64,000 nt of DNA from an uncultured bacterium (GCA_900553895.1 USFB01000005.1:29575-93574), one strand, 5' to 3'; positions 1 to 9,115 are shown, counted from the stretch's first letter. Translations and numbers: made by a program. The notes: generated by a model not told the origin, from the sequence alone.

Positions 1-16
1 TAATGCTTATTACATT

Positions 17-3000
17 ATGAATAATCAAGAAATCCCTAAAGATTACATTGAAGCAGAAGCAATTTCAAAGAGAACATTTGATGATTTAAAAGAAATAAGA
101 GATAGAAAAAAAGAAGAAGCAGAAGCAAAATATTACGGTTATTTTATCGAAGGTCAAAATAAAAATATCATAACTATTATGGCTAATCATAATAGTTCTA
201 CTGCTTTGCACGAACTCGGTCACTTATTCTTGAATGGCTTAAATGAGTTGGCTAAAGCAAATGATGAAGCACAAAAGCAACTTGACGCAGTTAATAAGTG
301 GTTGGGATTTAGTGGTGAATATACAGTCGCACAACAAGAAAAATTTGCAAGAAGTTTTGAAGCGTATTTATACAAAGGTAAAGCTCCTAACAACAATTTA
401 AGACAAGTATTTGAAAATTTTAAAGAATGGTTAAAATCTGTTTATCATCAAATATCAGACTTGACCAATAAAGGTGCTGATATATCAGACGAAGTTCAAG
501 AAATGTTTGATAATATGTTTTCCGGAGATGAATACTATCAAGAAAGAAAACAAGCAAACGAATTGCTTAAAAAAGTTAAAAACATTTCAAGAAGAACAAA
601 ATTGGAAAAAATTCCGGAAAGAGATAATAAAACTTTATCTGAAACACAACAAAGATGTAAGCAAGTTTCTTATGAGATTTTATCAGTTGCAACAGGTAAA
701 GATATTAATTATCTCAAAAGAATTTTTGAAACAAGCTCTAACAAAAACGGTTATGCAAGAAGACGTGAAGTAGTAGAAGAGTTGCTAGAAAATGCAGAGG
801 ATAGAATTACATCCAGTGGCGGTATGCGTGAAAATTGGAAAGAGTTTTATAACGATACTGGTGTAAGTTATGAGAATGACGAAATAGACGGTGATTTTAA
901 GTTAGCAGAAAAAGCTCTTGATGTAGTTATCAATAAGGCTTATTTTGACCCTGAATTAAAAATAGAAAATCGTTTACAGGACGAAGCAGAGTTTTATGAA
1001 AAAGCTATTAATGATGCAGAAAGAGAATACAAAGCTTTAATCAAAAGCTTTAAGAATGAAAATAGAAATGTTGCTTTATCTGCAATGTATGAATGGTTAG
1101 ATAAATTGCCGGATGGTATTAAAGAAGATTATGAAAATAAATTTGTTTTTGATTCCGGAATTATCGAACGTAACGAAAATGTTGATAAGTTTGATAAAGT
1201 AAAAAGACAAATTTTATCAAAAGCAATGGAATTACAAAATGATACGAGATTAGATAAAAACGAATCATATAAAAATTTGGTTGTTGAAATTATGAAGAAT
1301 TTGAACTTTTTGCAACCTTCAGATAAAGCAAAATTGACAACAAATATTCTTGATGTACCTTCTACAAGTTTCTTGATGTCTTCTATAGATAATATTTTGG
1401 ATATTGCAAAAACAATGGAAGATGTTAATTTCAGAAGAAATCTTGAACGAGAAATTCACAAAGAATTACAACAAACAAAGAATGTTAAAAAGAATGGTCG
1501 TACTGTTGGAAAATATGACTATAAATCAAATAAATTATTTGAAGAATTAAGAAGATTAGACCGATTAAGCCCTGAACAAGCTCAAGAAGAACGTCTTGAG
1601 AATAAACGATTTGCAGACAAAGAAGAAAAAGGAATGTCAGCAAAAGAACGTTTGATAAACAAATTTTTGTCTTATAAAGCAGGTGGTAGAACATTTGCAA
1701 ATACGGACTTAATGAAAGAGCTTTATGACGGAATTCTAAAAATTAAGCTTGCAGGGAAAACTGCTAAATCTGAATTAGATTTAATGGAAAAACTCGATGA
1801 AACAAAAGACATTGAGGAATTAATTAATATAGTTCAGAATAAGAAGAACGCAAATTTTGCTGTAAAATCTTACATTAATGGAATCGCAAACCTTGAATCA
1901 ACATTAAATGCAATTTTTAATAAAGATATTCAAGAAAGATATGGAGCAGAAGTTCTCTACGCGGAAACGCAATCTCAAGCTTGGCAACATGAACAAAAGC
2001 AGAAATTCGAAAAAGAAGTTGCGAAGATTTATAATTTACCGCAATGGTGTTGGGATAAAAAGATTTTAGACCATTTGAGCAAAAAGCATAAGTTTATAGA
2101 ATTCCGAAGAAAGTATAACGAAAAAGGCGAAATAATAAAAACTCGGGAAGTTGAAAGAGAGCTTACCGAGATGGATATTATTCAAGCTTACATTTGGTCC
2201 AAAAACGAAATATTGGAGAAACGTTTAAAAAATCAGTTTGGCGAAGATACTTTGTATAGTATGTTTGAACTTTTATCTAATGAAGATAAAATGCTTGCTA
2301 ACCTTATGATGAATACGGCACAATCTTTTTATCCACTTGTAAATAAGGCATTTATTAACAAGTATGGTTTAGATTTGCCAAAAGTTTCCTGCTACTTCCC
2401 TTCAACTCCGGAACGTGGTTCAGAAGTTGATTTATACAATGATTATTCCAGTAAATCCTTGGGAAATGGTTTTACAAAGTCAAGAGCACAATCAGAGATT
2501 TTGCCAATGGATTTCCATAATCCCGTTACAACTTTGTATAGCCATATTGATGGTGTTGCAAAATTTGCCTTTATGTCAGACATCCTTGATAAAGTAAATT
2601 TAAGGTTCAAAGATGCTGATTTAAAAAGAGTAATTGTTAATAAGTATGGTGAAGACGCATACAGGACACTTGAACAAATTCTGATGAATGTTACCTACAA
2701 AAAAGAAGCTACCGTATTTAGCGGTATGAATAAAGTTATGGATAACATGATTGGAAATTGGATACAAGCAAACGTTGCAGTAAAACCGATTGTTGGTTTG
2801 AAACAATTGCTTTCAGCTAACAACTATGCGGTTGATATGCCGTATATGACGTGGCAAGCCGGATTTTTAAAAGCACTCGCAAATCCAAAAGAAACAATTG
2901 ACTACATGATGAAAATTCCATATCTGAAAGCGAGATATGAAGGTGCTTTAACAAATGAATTTTTGAAACAAACTATTGAAAATTCCGCTTTTGCAACTTC

Positions 3001-3814
3001 TAAAAAGCTTAAGGACCTATGCGGAACATTTATCAAGATGGGAGATATTGGTGCAATTATTTTTGGTGGCAAACCTTACATTGATTATTTGATAAAAGAA
3101 GAAGGATTGAGCGAAGCGGAAGGCATCAAAAAGTTTGTTATTTCTACAAACCGTTCTCAACAATCAAGTGCGGTTTCTTCTTTGTCTAATTTACAAGTGA
3201 ATATGACAAGAAGTCCGTTTGGGAAATTGCTTATTGCTTATAAAAACTCGCCGTTACAATATATGAGGATGTGCGCTGATGCGTTAATTTCTGCGACAAA
3301 CGGTGATATGACAAAAGGGCAATGTGCAAAGATGTTATTTCAATTTGCTTATTTACAACCGTTTCTTTATGCCGTTGCAACATCAGGCTCTATCTTGAGA
3401 ATGTTATTTACCGGTGATGATGACGATTTGATGAAAGATTTATCTATCAGTATTTTTAACTTGAATTCAAGCGCATTGCCACTTGTGGGTGATATATACA
3501 GATTTGCTCTTGATAAGCTTGTTTATAAAGAAAAAAGTATGGTTCAGACAACTCCACTTTTAGGAGATATCCAAAAAGAAATTGCAAAAATTTCTAAAGA
3601 GGATGTAACCATTACGGATTACTTAAGTACATTGGCTTATCTTACTCTACAAATTGGTGTCGGATATAACACAAAAGCTATTGGAAGTATGGCTTCAGGC
3701 ATTGGCGATATTGTAACCGGTGAAGTCGGACAAGGTGCTTTGAAATTGTACGGCTATACAGATTATCGGGCAAAACATATTGTAGGGAATGAAAAGAAAA
3801 AGAAAAAATCATAG
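17..3814 (+). CDS. Large phage virion-type protein with HELGH metallopeptidase motif (5' end probably outside window)
   Basis: A 1265-residue protein whose frame stays open to the left edge of the window (no stop upstream of the first ATG), so the true start may lie outside. Residues 61-69 carry a HELGH zinc-peptidase motif preceded by a short beta-rich stretch, as in the metallopeptidase modules of phage 'large polyvalent proteins'. The middle is long, charged and helical; near residues 1080-1140 there are hydrophobic segments, and the C-terminus ends in a lysine run. The size, the peptidase module and the tail fibre gene that follows suggest an internal virion or ejected protein of a podovirus-like prophage. 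The exact role is inferred; only the HELGH motif and the phage context are seen directly. Confidence 0.7.
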   Translation: MNNQEIPKDYIEAEAISKRTFDDLKEIRDRKKEEAEAKYYGYFIEGQNKNIITIMANHNSSTALHELGHLFLNGLNELAKANDEAQKQLDAVNKWLGFSGEYTVAQQEKFARSFEAYLYKGKAPNNNLRQVFENFKEWLKSVYHQISDLTNKGADISDEVQEMFDNMFSGDEYYQERKQANELLKKVKNISRRTKLEKIPERDNKTLSETQQRCKQVSYEILSVATGKDINYLKRIFETSSNKNGYARRREVVEELLENAEDRITSSGGMRENWKEFYNDTGVSYENDEIDGDFKLAEKALDVVINKAYFDPELKIENRLQDEAEFYEKAINDAEREYKALIKSFKNENRNVALSAMYEWLDKLPDGIKEDYENKFVFDSGIIERNENVDKFDKVKRQILSKAMELQNDTRLDKNESYKNLVVEIMKNLNFLQPSDKAKLTTNILDVPSTSFLMSSIDNILDIAKTMEDVNFRRNLEREIHKELQQTKNVKKNGRTVGKYDYKSNKLFEELRRLDRLSPEQAQEERLENKRFADKEEKGMSAKERLINKFLSYKAGGRTFANTDLMKELYDGILKIKLAGKTAKSELDLMEKLDETKDIEELINIVQNKKNANFAVKSYINGIANLESTLNAIFNKDIQERYGAEVLYAETQSQAWQHEQKQKFEKEVAKIYNLPQWCWDKKILDHLSKKHKFIEFRRKYNEKGEIIKTREVERELTEMDIIQAYIWSKNEILEKRLKNQFGEDTLYSMFELLSNEDKMLANLMMNTAQSFYPLVNKAFINKYGLDLPKVSCYFPSTPERGSEVDLYNDYSSKSLGNGFTKSRAQSEILPMDFHNPVTTLYSHIDGVAKFAFMSDILDKVNLRFKDADLKRVIVNKYGEDAYRTLEQILMNVTYKKEATVFSGMNKVMDNMIGNWIQANVAVKPIVGLKQLLSANNYAVDMPYMTWQAGFLKALANPKETIDYMMKIPYLKARYEGALTNEFLKQTIENSAFATSKKLKDLCGTFIKMGDIGAIIFGGKPYIDYLIKEEGLSEAEGIKKFVISTNRSQQSSAVSSLSNLQVNMTRSPFGKLLIAYKNSPLQYMRMCADALISATNGDMTKGQCAKMLFQFAYLQPFLYAVATSGSILRMLFTGDDDDLMKDLSISIFNLNSSALPLVGDIYRFALDKLVYKEKSMVQTTPLLGDIQKEIAKISKEDVTITDYLSTLAYLTLQIGVGYNTKAIGSMASGIGDIVTGEVGQGALKLYGYTDYRAKHIVGNEKKKKKS

Positions 3815-3881
3815 ACAAACATTGAAAATTATAATATGATAAAATCGCAGATATTTTCTGCTGTGGGTAAATATCCTACAA

Positions 3882-3935
3882 CTTACTACCCTCCAACACA
3901 CGAATAGTGAAGAAAATGGTTGGAAAGGAGGTAAG
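3882..3935 (+). promoter_or_regulatory. Hairpin sequestering the toxin Shine-Dalgarno
   Basis: CTTAC and CCAAC in the left arm (3882-3897) pair with GTAAG and GTTGG in the right arm (3919-3935), with several further pairs between CCCT and AGGAG. The right arm contains the AAAGGAGG ribosome binding site of the 28-residue peptide, so the mRNA would be translationally silent when folded. This arrangement is common in type I toxin mRNAs. Confidence 0.55.
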
Positions 3936-3937
3936 CC

Positions 3938-4024
3938 ATGAAGTTATTATTGGAAACAATAATAAAAGCCCTAGTTATACTAGAGCTTTTAGCTAAATTA
4001 ATTTTAGCACTTCTAACATTGTAG
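3938..4024 (+). CDS. 28-residue hydrophobic peptide, candidate type I toxin
   Basis: A short reading frame with a very strong ribosome binding site (AAAGGAGG, spacing about 6). The peptide starts MKLLLETIIK and ends ILALLTL; apart from three Lys and two Glu it is almost entirely Leu/Ile/Ala/Val and would form one membrane helix. It is flanked by the marks of type I toxin genes: an upstream hairpin that buries its Shine-Dalgarno, an antisense promoter just downstream, and an intrinsic terminator for the antisense transcript inside the reading frame. It lies between two phage structural genes on the same strand. Sequence identity to a named toxin family (Fst/Ldr, TxpA, Lpt) was not established. 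An unrelated small membrane peptide is the alternative. Confidence 0.6.
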   Translation: MKLLLETIIKALVILELLAKLILALLTL

Positions 4025-4074
4025 GTGTGAAGTAGAACTCTAAGAAACTAGCCCTTTCTTAGGGTTCTCCCTAC
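3952..4074 (-). ncRNA. Candidate antisense RNA antitoxin
   Basis: A minus-strand transcript of about 120 nt is predicted from a consensus-like promoter to an intrinsic terminator. It begins at the GTAGG that opens a strong hairpin (4032-4074, arms TTTCTTAG/CTAAGAAA plus flanking pairs), passes a second small hairpin (GCTAAA/TTTAGC), and ends at a 12-bp terminator stem within the toxin frame. It would be complementary to the last two thirds of the toxin coding sequence and its 3' untranslated region. This is the convergent layout of type I toxin-antitoxin modules; the RNA itself is inferred. Confidence 0.55.
3964..3990 (-). terminator. Intrinsic terminator of the antisense RNA, inside the toxin frame
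   Basis: A 12-bp stem (AAAAGCTCTAGT/ACTAGGGCTTTT with one G-U pair) and a 3-nt loop. On the minus strand it is followed by a T-rich tract (TTTTATTATTGTTT). Confidence 0.6.
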
Positions 4075-4080
4075 ATGCTT

Positions 4081-4109
4081 ATTATTTATTATTTTCCTGT
4101 GTTTGTCAA
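4081..4109 (-). promoter_or_regulatory. Sigma-70 promoter for the antisense RNA
   Basis: On the minus strand TTGACA (4104-4109) and AATAAT (4081-4086) are separated by exactly 17 bp. The predicted start, about 7 nt further, falls at the first base of the hairpin at 4074. The -35 box is a perfect match and the -10 matches five of six positions. Confidence 0.6.
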
Positions 4110-4139
4110 GTCATGCTAATAAATTTAAAGGAGTGATAA

Positions 4140-6575
4140 ATGACAAACAAACAAGATTACGCACCGATCACTTATGCTTGCAACGGTGCAACTGTTGATT
4201 TTCCATTTTCATGGAAAATTTTAGAAAAAGAATCTGTTGTTGTAACTTTAATTGGTAAAGGGCTAGAAACAATACTGGCATTGGGTGAAGATTATAATAT
4301 TGATTTCGATGAAGTAGGCGGTAATGTAAAAACAAAAACAACTTACGCACTCGGAAACAGTATTATAATTGCTCGTAAAGCATCAACGTATCAAGATAAA
4401 AGTTTTTCTACTTCCGGAGGGTTCCAAGCTTCCGAAATTGAAAAAGCTTTTGATAACGTTTCAATTAATTTACAAGATATGGATTATAATATTGAGAATT
4501 TTAAAGAAACTTTTTCTAATAAAATTAATACAAAAATAGAAGTTTATAGGGATGATGTTGAAAACCAAATTGAATCCAACAAACAAGAATTTCTCGGTAT
4601 TCAATCTGATTTTGAAGACAAAGTAAATACAAAAATTCAACAAGTTTCAGATGCAGCTGAGAAGATTAATGAATTAGAAGAAGCTGTTAATACTGCTGTT
4701 AATGCTGCAAACACAGCTACTTCTAAAGCTGACAGCGCGTCTGCAGAAGCCAATAAAGCTACAGAACAAGCAAGTTTAGCTACCAAAAAGGCTCATGAAA
4801 TAACAGATATTGCAGAAAAATCATTAGCTAATATTGAGTCTAAAACACAAGAAGAAATTAATAAAATCAAACAAACTGGCTTCTATATGCAAAATGATAA
4901 ACTCTATTATATTAATTCTAATGGTGAAACAAAAGAGTTTAAAGCCGGTGGCGGTCTTGAGCTTTGTGACATCGGCACAGCTTTATTTGTTGATGAGACT
5001 AAAGGTCTAAGACGTAGATTGAACGGCTCTATACTTGATATAAATGCTAATACACAAGCTTTCCTAACTAGATTATTAGAAATCAAAACTACTAATCCTG
5101 ATTATTTTACAAATGAAGAAACTTGGCAGAGCGAAGCTACATTAAATGTTGATGGTTGCGTTTATAAATTTGTTTTGAATTATGATAGCACTGGCACAAA
5201 TGTGACAAGCGTAAGGTTGCCTAAATACCCTGATTATGTGGAAGTTAGTGCAGGCAGTAGCATAACAACAGCACCTGTATCAGGATTCGTACAATCAAAA
5301 GTTGCTTCTGGAATTGTCCTACTTCCTAATGCTAATTTAAATCCAAATTGGGATGGTAACTATGCATTAACTTCTAATGGAAAATATCAGCACTGCAATT
5401 TGTTCGCTCAAGATGGTTCTGGTAATGTGTCTGTTCGTGGAATTGGTAATGGCTCTGTTTATTATGTTGACGCTCAAGCCGACCTTTCAAGCTTAAAATT
5501 AAAAAACACTAAACTTAAACTTTACTACTACATTCAGGTTGCAACAGGTTCTGAAACAGAAAATAATATTGTAAATGATATTGAACTAAATAATCCATAC
5601 GTGTTATTCAAAAGCGAATATTCTGAAACTCCACTATATAACATTAGTTGGTTAAAATCAGAAGGGGAATATTATCCAAAATCTAGGTGCATTAAAGCTT
5701 ATGAAGCTCTTGTAGTCGAAAACAACACGGATATCGCTGTTGGTACAACGGTAGATTTACCTAGTGGTACTAAGTATACTAAGCGTGGGTTAAGTGTCAA
5801 ACTATCAACTGACGAGAGTGCCACAGATTTTGATTTCAGAATTAATACTACGGATGAAAAATTCAGACTGCCATTAAAGAATGGTATGGAAGGTGTGTTT
5901 GCTAGTAGAGGTAAAGGTAATGGTCTTGCTTTGGGTTTAACTAATGGTGCAGTGCTTGCAGGGCTGGCAAGTAATTCTACATCAGGCACTATCATAAGTC
6001 ATAGCGCATACGGAGCAAACATTTCAGCAACTGAAAAAACTGATGGTGTAGTGGGTACATTTGGCGTTTCTACCGACCCAACCAAATCAGGTATAGTAGT
6101 AGATACTACAGTGCCTGAAGGTTGGAATTTATATTACTACGTAGGCGAAACCGTACAGAATTCTAACCTTATTGACGCTGGTCGGATTGGGGAAGAGTTG
6201 GGGAATAAAACCAACGCCAAGCAGGCGGCTAGTGCTAGTGTTCCTAATTATGAGAAAGCTTATTTATATCAAGCAACTATCAATACGATATTTACAGCTC
6301 CCTGTGATGGGATTCTTATGGGTTGTATCAGCACAGGAAGAAACACTGGAAACTCTTTTATCGATATTTATAATACCGATGGGCAGATTATAAATACAAT
6401 TCCGTACGGATATTCAGGGAGTGACGTTAATCAATATGCGGTGAATATTAAATTGCTTAAAGATTATTCGGCAAAAGCTACTTGTAGCACAGGTGGAGAT
6501 ATTTATTATGAAACAACAGACCATACATTGGTTGCAGGTAAACTTCAATTTATACCGTTGAAAGGAGCGAATTAA
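4140..6575 (+). CDS. Phage tail fibre protein with T7-type N-terminal anchor
   Basis: 811 residues. The first ~120 match the pattern of the T7 tail fibre N-terminal domain: a FPF-containing start (residues 21-23), a 'value at position' beta region, then IIIARK and a GGF...EIEKAFDNV helix that attaches the fibre to the tail. Residues ~150-245 are a coiled coil rich in Ala/Thr/Glu heptads, and the rest is beta-rich, Gly/Ser/Asn-rich receptor-binding sequence. A good AAAGGAG site precedes the start. The next gene starts at the stop codon, suggesting co-translation. The host receptor is unknown. The family call is by pattern, not by search. Confidence 0.8.
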   Translation: MTNKQDYAPITYACNGATVDFPFSWKILEKESVVVTLIGKGLETILALGEDYNIDFDEVGGNVKTKTTYALGNSIIIARKASTYQDKSFSTSGGFQASEIEKAFDNVSINLQDMDYNIENFKETFSNKINTKIEVYRDDVENQIESNKQEFLGIQSDFEDKVNTKIQQVSDAAEKINELEEAVNTAVNAANTATSKADSASAEANKATEQASLATKKAHEITDIAEKSLANIESKTQEEINKIKQTGFYMQNDKLYYINSNGETKEFKAGGGLELCDIGTALFVDETKGLRRRLNGSILDINANTQAFLTRLLEIKTTNPDYFTNEETWQSEATLNVDGCVYKFVLNYDSTGTNVTSVRLPKYPDYVEVSAGSSITTAPVSGFVQSKVASGIVLLPNANLNPNWDGNYALTSNGKYQHCNLFAQDGSGNVSVRGIGNGSVYYVDAQADLSSLKLKNTKLKLYYYIQVATGSETENNIVNDIELNNPYVLFKSEYSETPLYNISWLKSEGEYYPKSRCIKAYEALVVENNTDIAVGTTVDLPSGTKYTKRGLSVKLSTDESATDFDFRINTTDEKFRLPLKNGMEGVFASRGKGNGLALGLTNGAVLAGLASNSTSGTIISHSAYGANISATEKTDGVVGTFGVSTDPTKSGIVVDTTVPEGWNLYYYVGETVQNSNLIDAGRIGEELGNKTNAKQAASASVPNYEKAYLYQATINTIFTAPCDGILMGCISTGRNTGNSFIDIYNTDGQIINTIPYGYSGSDVNQYAVNIKLLKDYSAKATCSTGGDIYYETTDHTLVAGKLQFIPLKGAN

Positions 6576-7243
6576 TGATTTATTTTGATACTGAAAGACA
6601 AGCTTATACCCAAAAAGAAACTATTGTTAAATTTAACAAAATTTACTTAACTGAATGTACTGACGATGTTTACCGGGAACTTCAAGATGGCAAAAAAATA
6701 TGGAATGATAATAACGAAATTATTGTTAATCCTAATTATGAAGCTATCCAAAAAGAAAAAGAACGTGAACGTCTTAACAACCTTTCTATGACAAGAGGTG
6801 ATGTATTTGAAGCTCTTATTTTGGCTAAAGGCTTAGGCAAGGCTCAAATACGTGCAATGATAGAACAAGCTGAACTTGATACTGTAACTAAAGCTTTGTA
6901 CCTCAATAGATTTGATGAGGCGTTAGAATTTTACAGAGGATATCCGATTTTCGATATGCTTGGTGAAGCTCTAGGAATTAGAGGGGCTATGTTGGATAGT
7001 TTTTTTGACACAAAAGACTATCACTATCTAACTACTTGCAAGCTCACAATAAATGCAACGCCTGCAGAAGCTACAGTAACAGGGGACGGAAGTTATCCTT
7101 ACGGTGATGTAGCTCATTACAAGATAGAGTGTGGTAGTTATGTGACTCAAGAAGGCGATATTGAGATGGTGAAAAATGAAGTTTTAGAGGTAGTTTTGGA
7201 TGAAGATACAGGCGATAACAATACTTCAGGAAAGGTAATATAA
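6575..7243 (+). CDS. Phage tail-associated protein, unknown function
   Basis: 222 residues, start codon overlapping the tail fibre stop. The N-terminal ~70 residues are charged; the middle (about 75-150) is helical, with a phage-like 'tail fibre assembly' flavour; the last ~60 residues form a small beta domain (LTINATPAEATVTGDG) that resembles PEGA- or Ig-like modules. The overlap with the fibre gene suggests a fibre chaperone or fibre-tip accessory protein, but that is inference from position only. Confidence 0.6.
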   Translation: MIYFDTERQAYTQKETIVKFNKIYLTECTDDVYRELQDGKKIWNDNNEIIVNPNYEAIQKEKERERLNNLSMTRGDVFEALILAKGLGKAQIRAMIEQAELDTVTKALYLNRFDEALEFYRGYPIFDMLGEALGIRGAMLDSFFDTKDYHYLTTCKLTINATPAEATVTGDGSYPYGDVAHYKIECGSYVTQEGDIEMVKNEVLEVVLDEDTGDNNTSGKVI

Positions 7244-7253
7244 AGTATTAATC

Positions 7254-7595
7254 ATGAGTAAAGAATATTTTTTAAGAAAAGCTAAGAGCATTATTTTAAG
7301 GATAGATGATTTTAGGGAAGAGAAGTTAGAAGATTTTATTGCAAATGAGATTTTGGGAAAAATTGACGAGTGCAAGAAGATTGACGAGCTTGAAAAGCAA
7401 GCGATTTTGGTTGGGATAAAGTCGGCAAATATGTATCTTGTAACATACGGAGTGCCAACACTTCCGGATGAAGTTGAAGAACAAATTGCTAATTTGAGTG
7501 TAAAAGCTTTAGGCAAAGGTAACAGGCTTTTACAAAAACAACTAAAGAAAAAATCTAAAAGGTACAGAGCAAGAAAGGAAAGTTTGAATGATTGA
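7254..7595 (+). CDS. Small phage protein, unknown function
   Basis: 113 residues, highly charged and mostly helical, with a basic C-terminal tail (KKKSKRYRARKE). No motif was recognised. It sits in the phage transcription unit and overlaps the next gene by 8 bp. Its ribosome binding site is poor, so translation may depend on coupling. Confidence 0.5.
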   Translation: MSKEYFLRKAKSIILRIDDFREEKLEDFIANEILGKIDECKKIDELEKQAILVGIKSANMYLVTYGVPTLPDEVEEQIANLSVKALGKGNRLLQKQLKKKSKRYRARKESLND

Positions 7596-8139
7596 TTTTG
7601 AAACTCTTGATAAAAAGAAAACATACATAGGTTTGGAGTATGGAACAAGTTTTATTGCAAATCAGATAAGGAAGTTTTCTAAGTGTTACGCACCAAATTC
7701 CAAAGATATTCCCACGCATATTTTTGTCTTGCGTTACCGTTACGGCTCTTGGTGGGTGTATGAAGCGCACGCCAAAGGCTATACAGATTTAGGAGTTCCA
7801 AAAGGTGTCAGACGTTACAAAGTAGATATCTGGCAACAAATCGAAAAAGGCACACAAAAGAATTTTAAAGCGTTTGAACAAAATGTAAACCGTAAAAAGC
7901 TGGAAGAATATATCGGTTTACCTTACGGAATGGGCGATATCAAGAATTTGTTACACGCTTCTATTCATAAAAATAATGGTGAGCAGAAAGATGGCAAAGG
8001 GTTTATTTGCTCTGAATACGTTGCTCATTGTTATTCAAAAATCTGCAAATATTACAATCTACCTGAATATTGCATAACTCCGGCACATTTTCAAAACTAC
8101 TTTGATATAAAAGGGATAAAGGAAGTTGGTGCTGAATGA
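7588..8139 (+). CDS. Permuted papain-like (NlpC/P60, YiiX-type) protein, probable lysis or cell-wall enzyme
   Basis: 183 residues. The order of motifs fits circularly permuted NlpC/P60 enzymes: a His in PTHIFVLR with a following YEAHAKG (about residues 42-63), and the probable nucleophile Cys in FICSEYVAHCY (about residues 134-144). Such proteins act as amidases or peptidases on cell-wall peptides or lipids. It is the first gene of a tight group with a one-TM coiled-coil protein and an M15 peptidase, which suggests a role in lysis or in cell-wall penetration during entry. The substrate is not predictable from the sequence. Confidence 0.65.
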   Translation: MIDFETLDKKKTYIGLEYGTSFIANQIRKFSKCYAPNSKDIPTHIFVLRYRYGSWWVYEAHAKGYTDLGVPKGVRRYKVDIWQQIEKGTQKNFKAFEQNVNRKKLEEYIGLPYGMGDIKNLLHASIHKNNGEQKDGKGFICSEYVAHCYSKICKYYNLPEYCITPAHFQNYFDIKGIKEVGAE

Positions 8140-8495
8140 AATGGGAATTGGTTATTGCCGGTTTAGCTTTGTTTATTACAGTTGTTGTAAATATTGCAAC
8201 CATTGCTTATTTTGCCGGAATTCTGAAAGCAAATCAAGAAAATCAAAAAATAGCAATGCATAATTTGAAAGACGATTTTAAAGAGAATCTGAAAAATCTG
8301 AAAGAAAATTTTGAAAAAACTTTAGAAAATTTAACCAACGATTTCAAAGGACATTTTGTCCTGTTAGAAAAGAAACAGGATAAATATAACGGCGTCATTG
8401 AAAAAACGTACAAAAACGAGCGTGATATTTCTGTTCTCAAGGAACAGGTGAAAGTTGAAAATCATAGAATTGAAGATTTGGAAAGGTTGAGTTAG
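8136..8495 (+). CDS. One-TM coiled-coil phage protein, holin- or lysis-accessory-like
   Basis: 119 residues. An N-terminal membrane helix (about residues 5-29) is followed by a long charged coiled coil to the end. It overlaps the previous gene by 4 bp (ATGA) and the next gene begins immediately after its stop. Position between two cell-wall hydrolase candidates and the topology point to a holin, holin-regulator (XhlA-like) or spanin-like role, which the sequence does not separate. Confidence 0.55.
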   Translation: MKWELVIAGLALFITVVVNIATIAYFAGILKANQENQKIAMHNLKDDFKENLKNLKENFEKTLENLTNDFKGHFVLLEKKQDKYNGVIEKTYKNERDISVLKEQVKVENHRIEDLERLS

Positions 8496-8957
8496 ATGGC
8501 AGAAAAACTGTATTTTGATTTTGTAAATGATATGTTCAATTCTTCGACTGCAAAGGCTCGTGGAATTGATAACACGACAAGTAATCCGCAGATATTAACA
8601 AATTTATTAAATCTCATTTGGTATTTGCTTAATCCGCTTAGAGTGTTGCTGGGTGTTCCTATAATAGTTGTTTGTGCGTATCGATGTCATGCGTTAAATG
8701 TAATTTTTAACGGAGCTTCTACTGGACATCCGCAAGGTTATTGTGCGGATATTATGGTAAAAGGTTTGACTCAAGAAAAATTATTCAACAAAATTGTTGA
8801 GTTGGTTCGAGCAAAAAAGATTGTTGAATTTGACCAGATTATTTGGGAACAAGATTCCAATTGCGTGCATTTGGGATATAGACATGGAAATAATAGGAAA
8901 CAGGTGTTGATTAGGTATAAGGACAAAAACGGAAATTTGGTTTATAAAAATTTTTAG
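8496..8957 (+). CDS. Peptidase M15-type endolysin (D-Ala-D-Ala carboxypeptidase family)
   Basis: 153 residues. It has the zinc ligand pattern of M15_3 peptidases: a YRC-HALN stretch, then STGHPQGYCADI (His and Asp ligands) and a C-terminal CVHLGY with the third His. These enzymes cut the peptide cross-links of peptidoglycan and serve phages as endolysins. It is the last phage gene and is followed by an intrinsic terminator. No signal peptide is present, in line with holin-dependent export. Confidence 0.8.
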   Translation: MAEKLYFDFVNDMFNSSTAKARGIDNTTSNPQILTNLLNLIWYLLNPLRVLLGVPIIVVCAYRCHALNVIFNGASTGHPQGYCADIMVKGLTQEKLFNKIVELVRAKKIVEFDQIIWEQDSNCVHLGYRHGNNRKQVLIRYKDKNGNLVYKNF

Positions 8958-8980
8958 TTTCTTTTTTTTTCTCTCGTGAA

Positions 8981-9012
8981 GGCTCCTGCCGTTTGGTAGG
9001 AGTTTTTTTTAT
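8981..9012 (+). terminator. Terminator after the phage lysis cassette
   Basis: 8-bp stem CTCCTGCC/GGTAGGAG with a 4-nt loop followed by eight T residues. It closes the phage transcription unit. Confidence 0.8.
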
Positions 9013-9115
9013 TGTATAAAAATCTTTATTATATTATTTTGAGAAAATTTATAATAAGGATTTTTTTTGTTATAATCATATTAATGTTATTATTTAAAAG
9101 TATATAAAAATAATT

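Noticed and set aside
5699..5995. 98-residue minus-strand frame inside the tail fibre gene
   Set aside because: It is the antisense shadow of the tail fibre reading frame, with no ribosome site or recognisable domain.
7226..7648. 140-residue minus-strand frame opposite small phage genes
   Set aside because: It lies antisense to two plausible plus-strand phage genes, has a Phe/Ser/Cys-rich composition typical of antisense reading, and no ribosome site.
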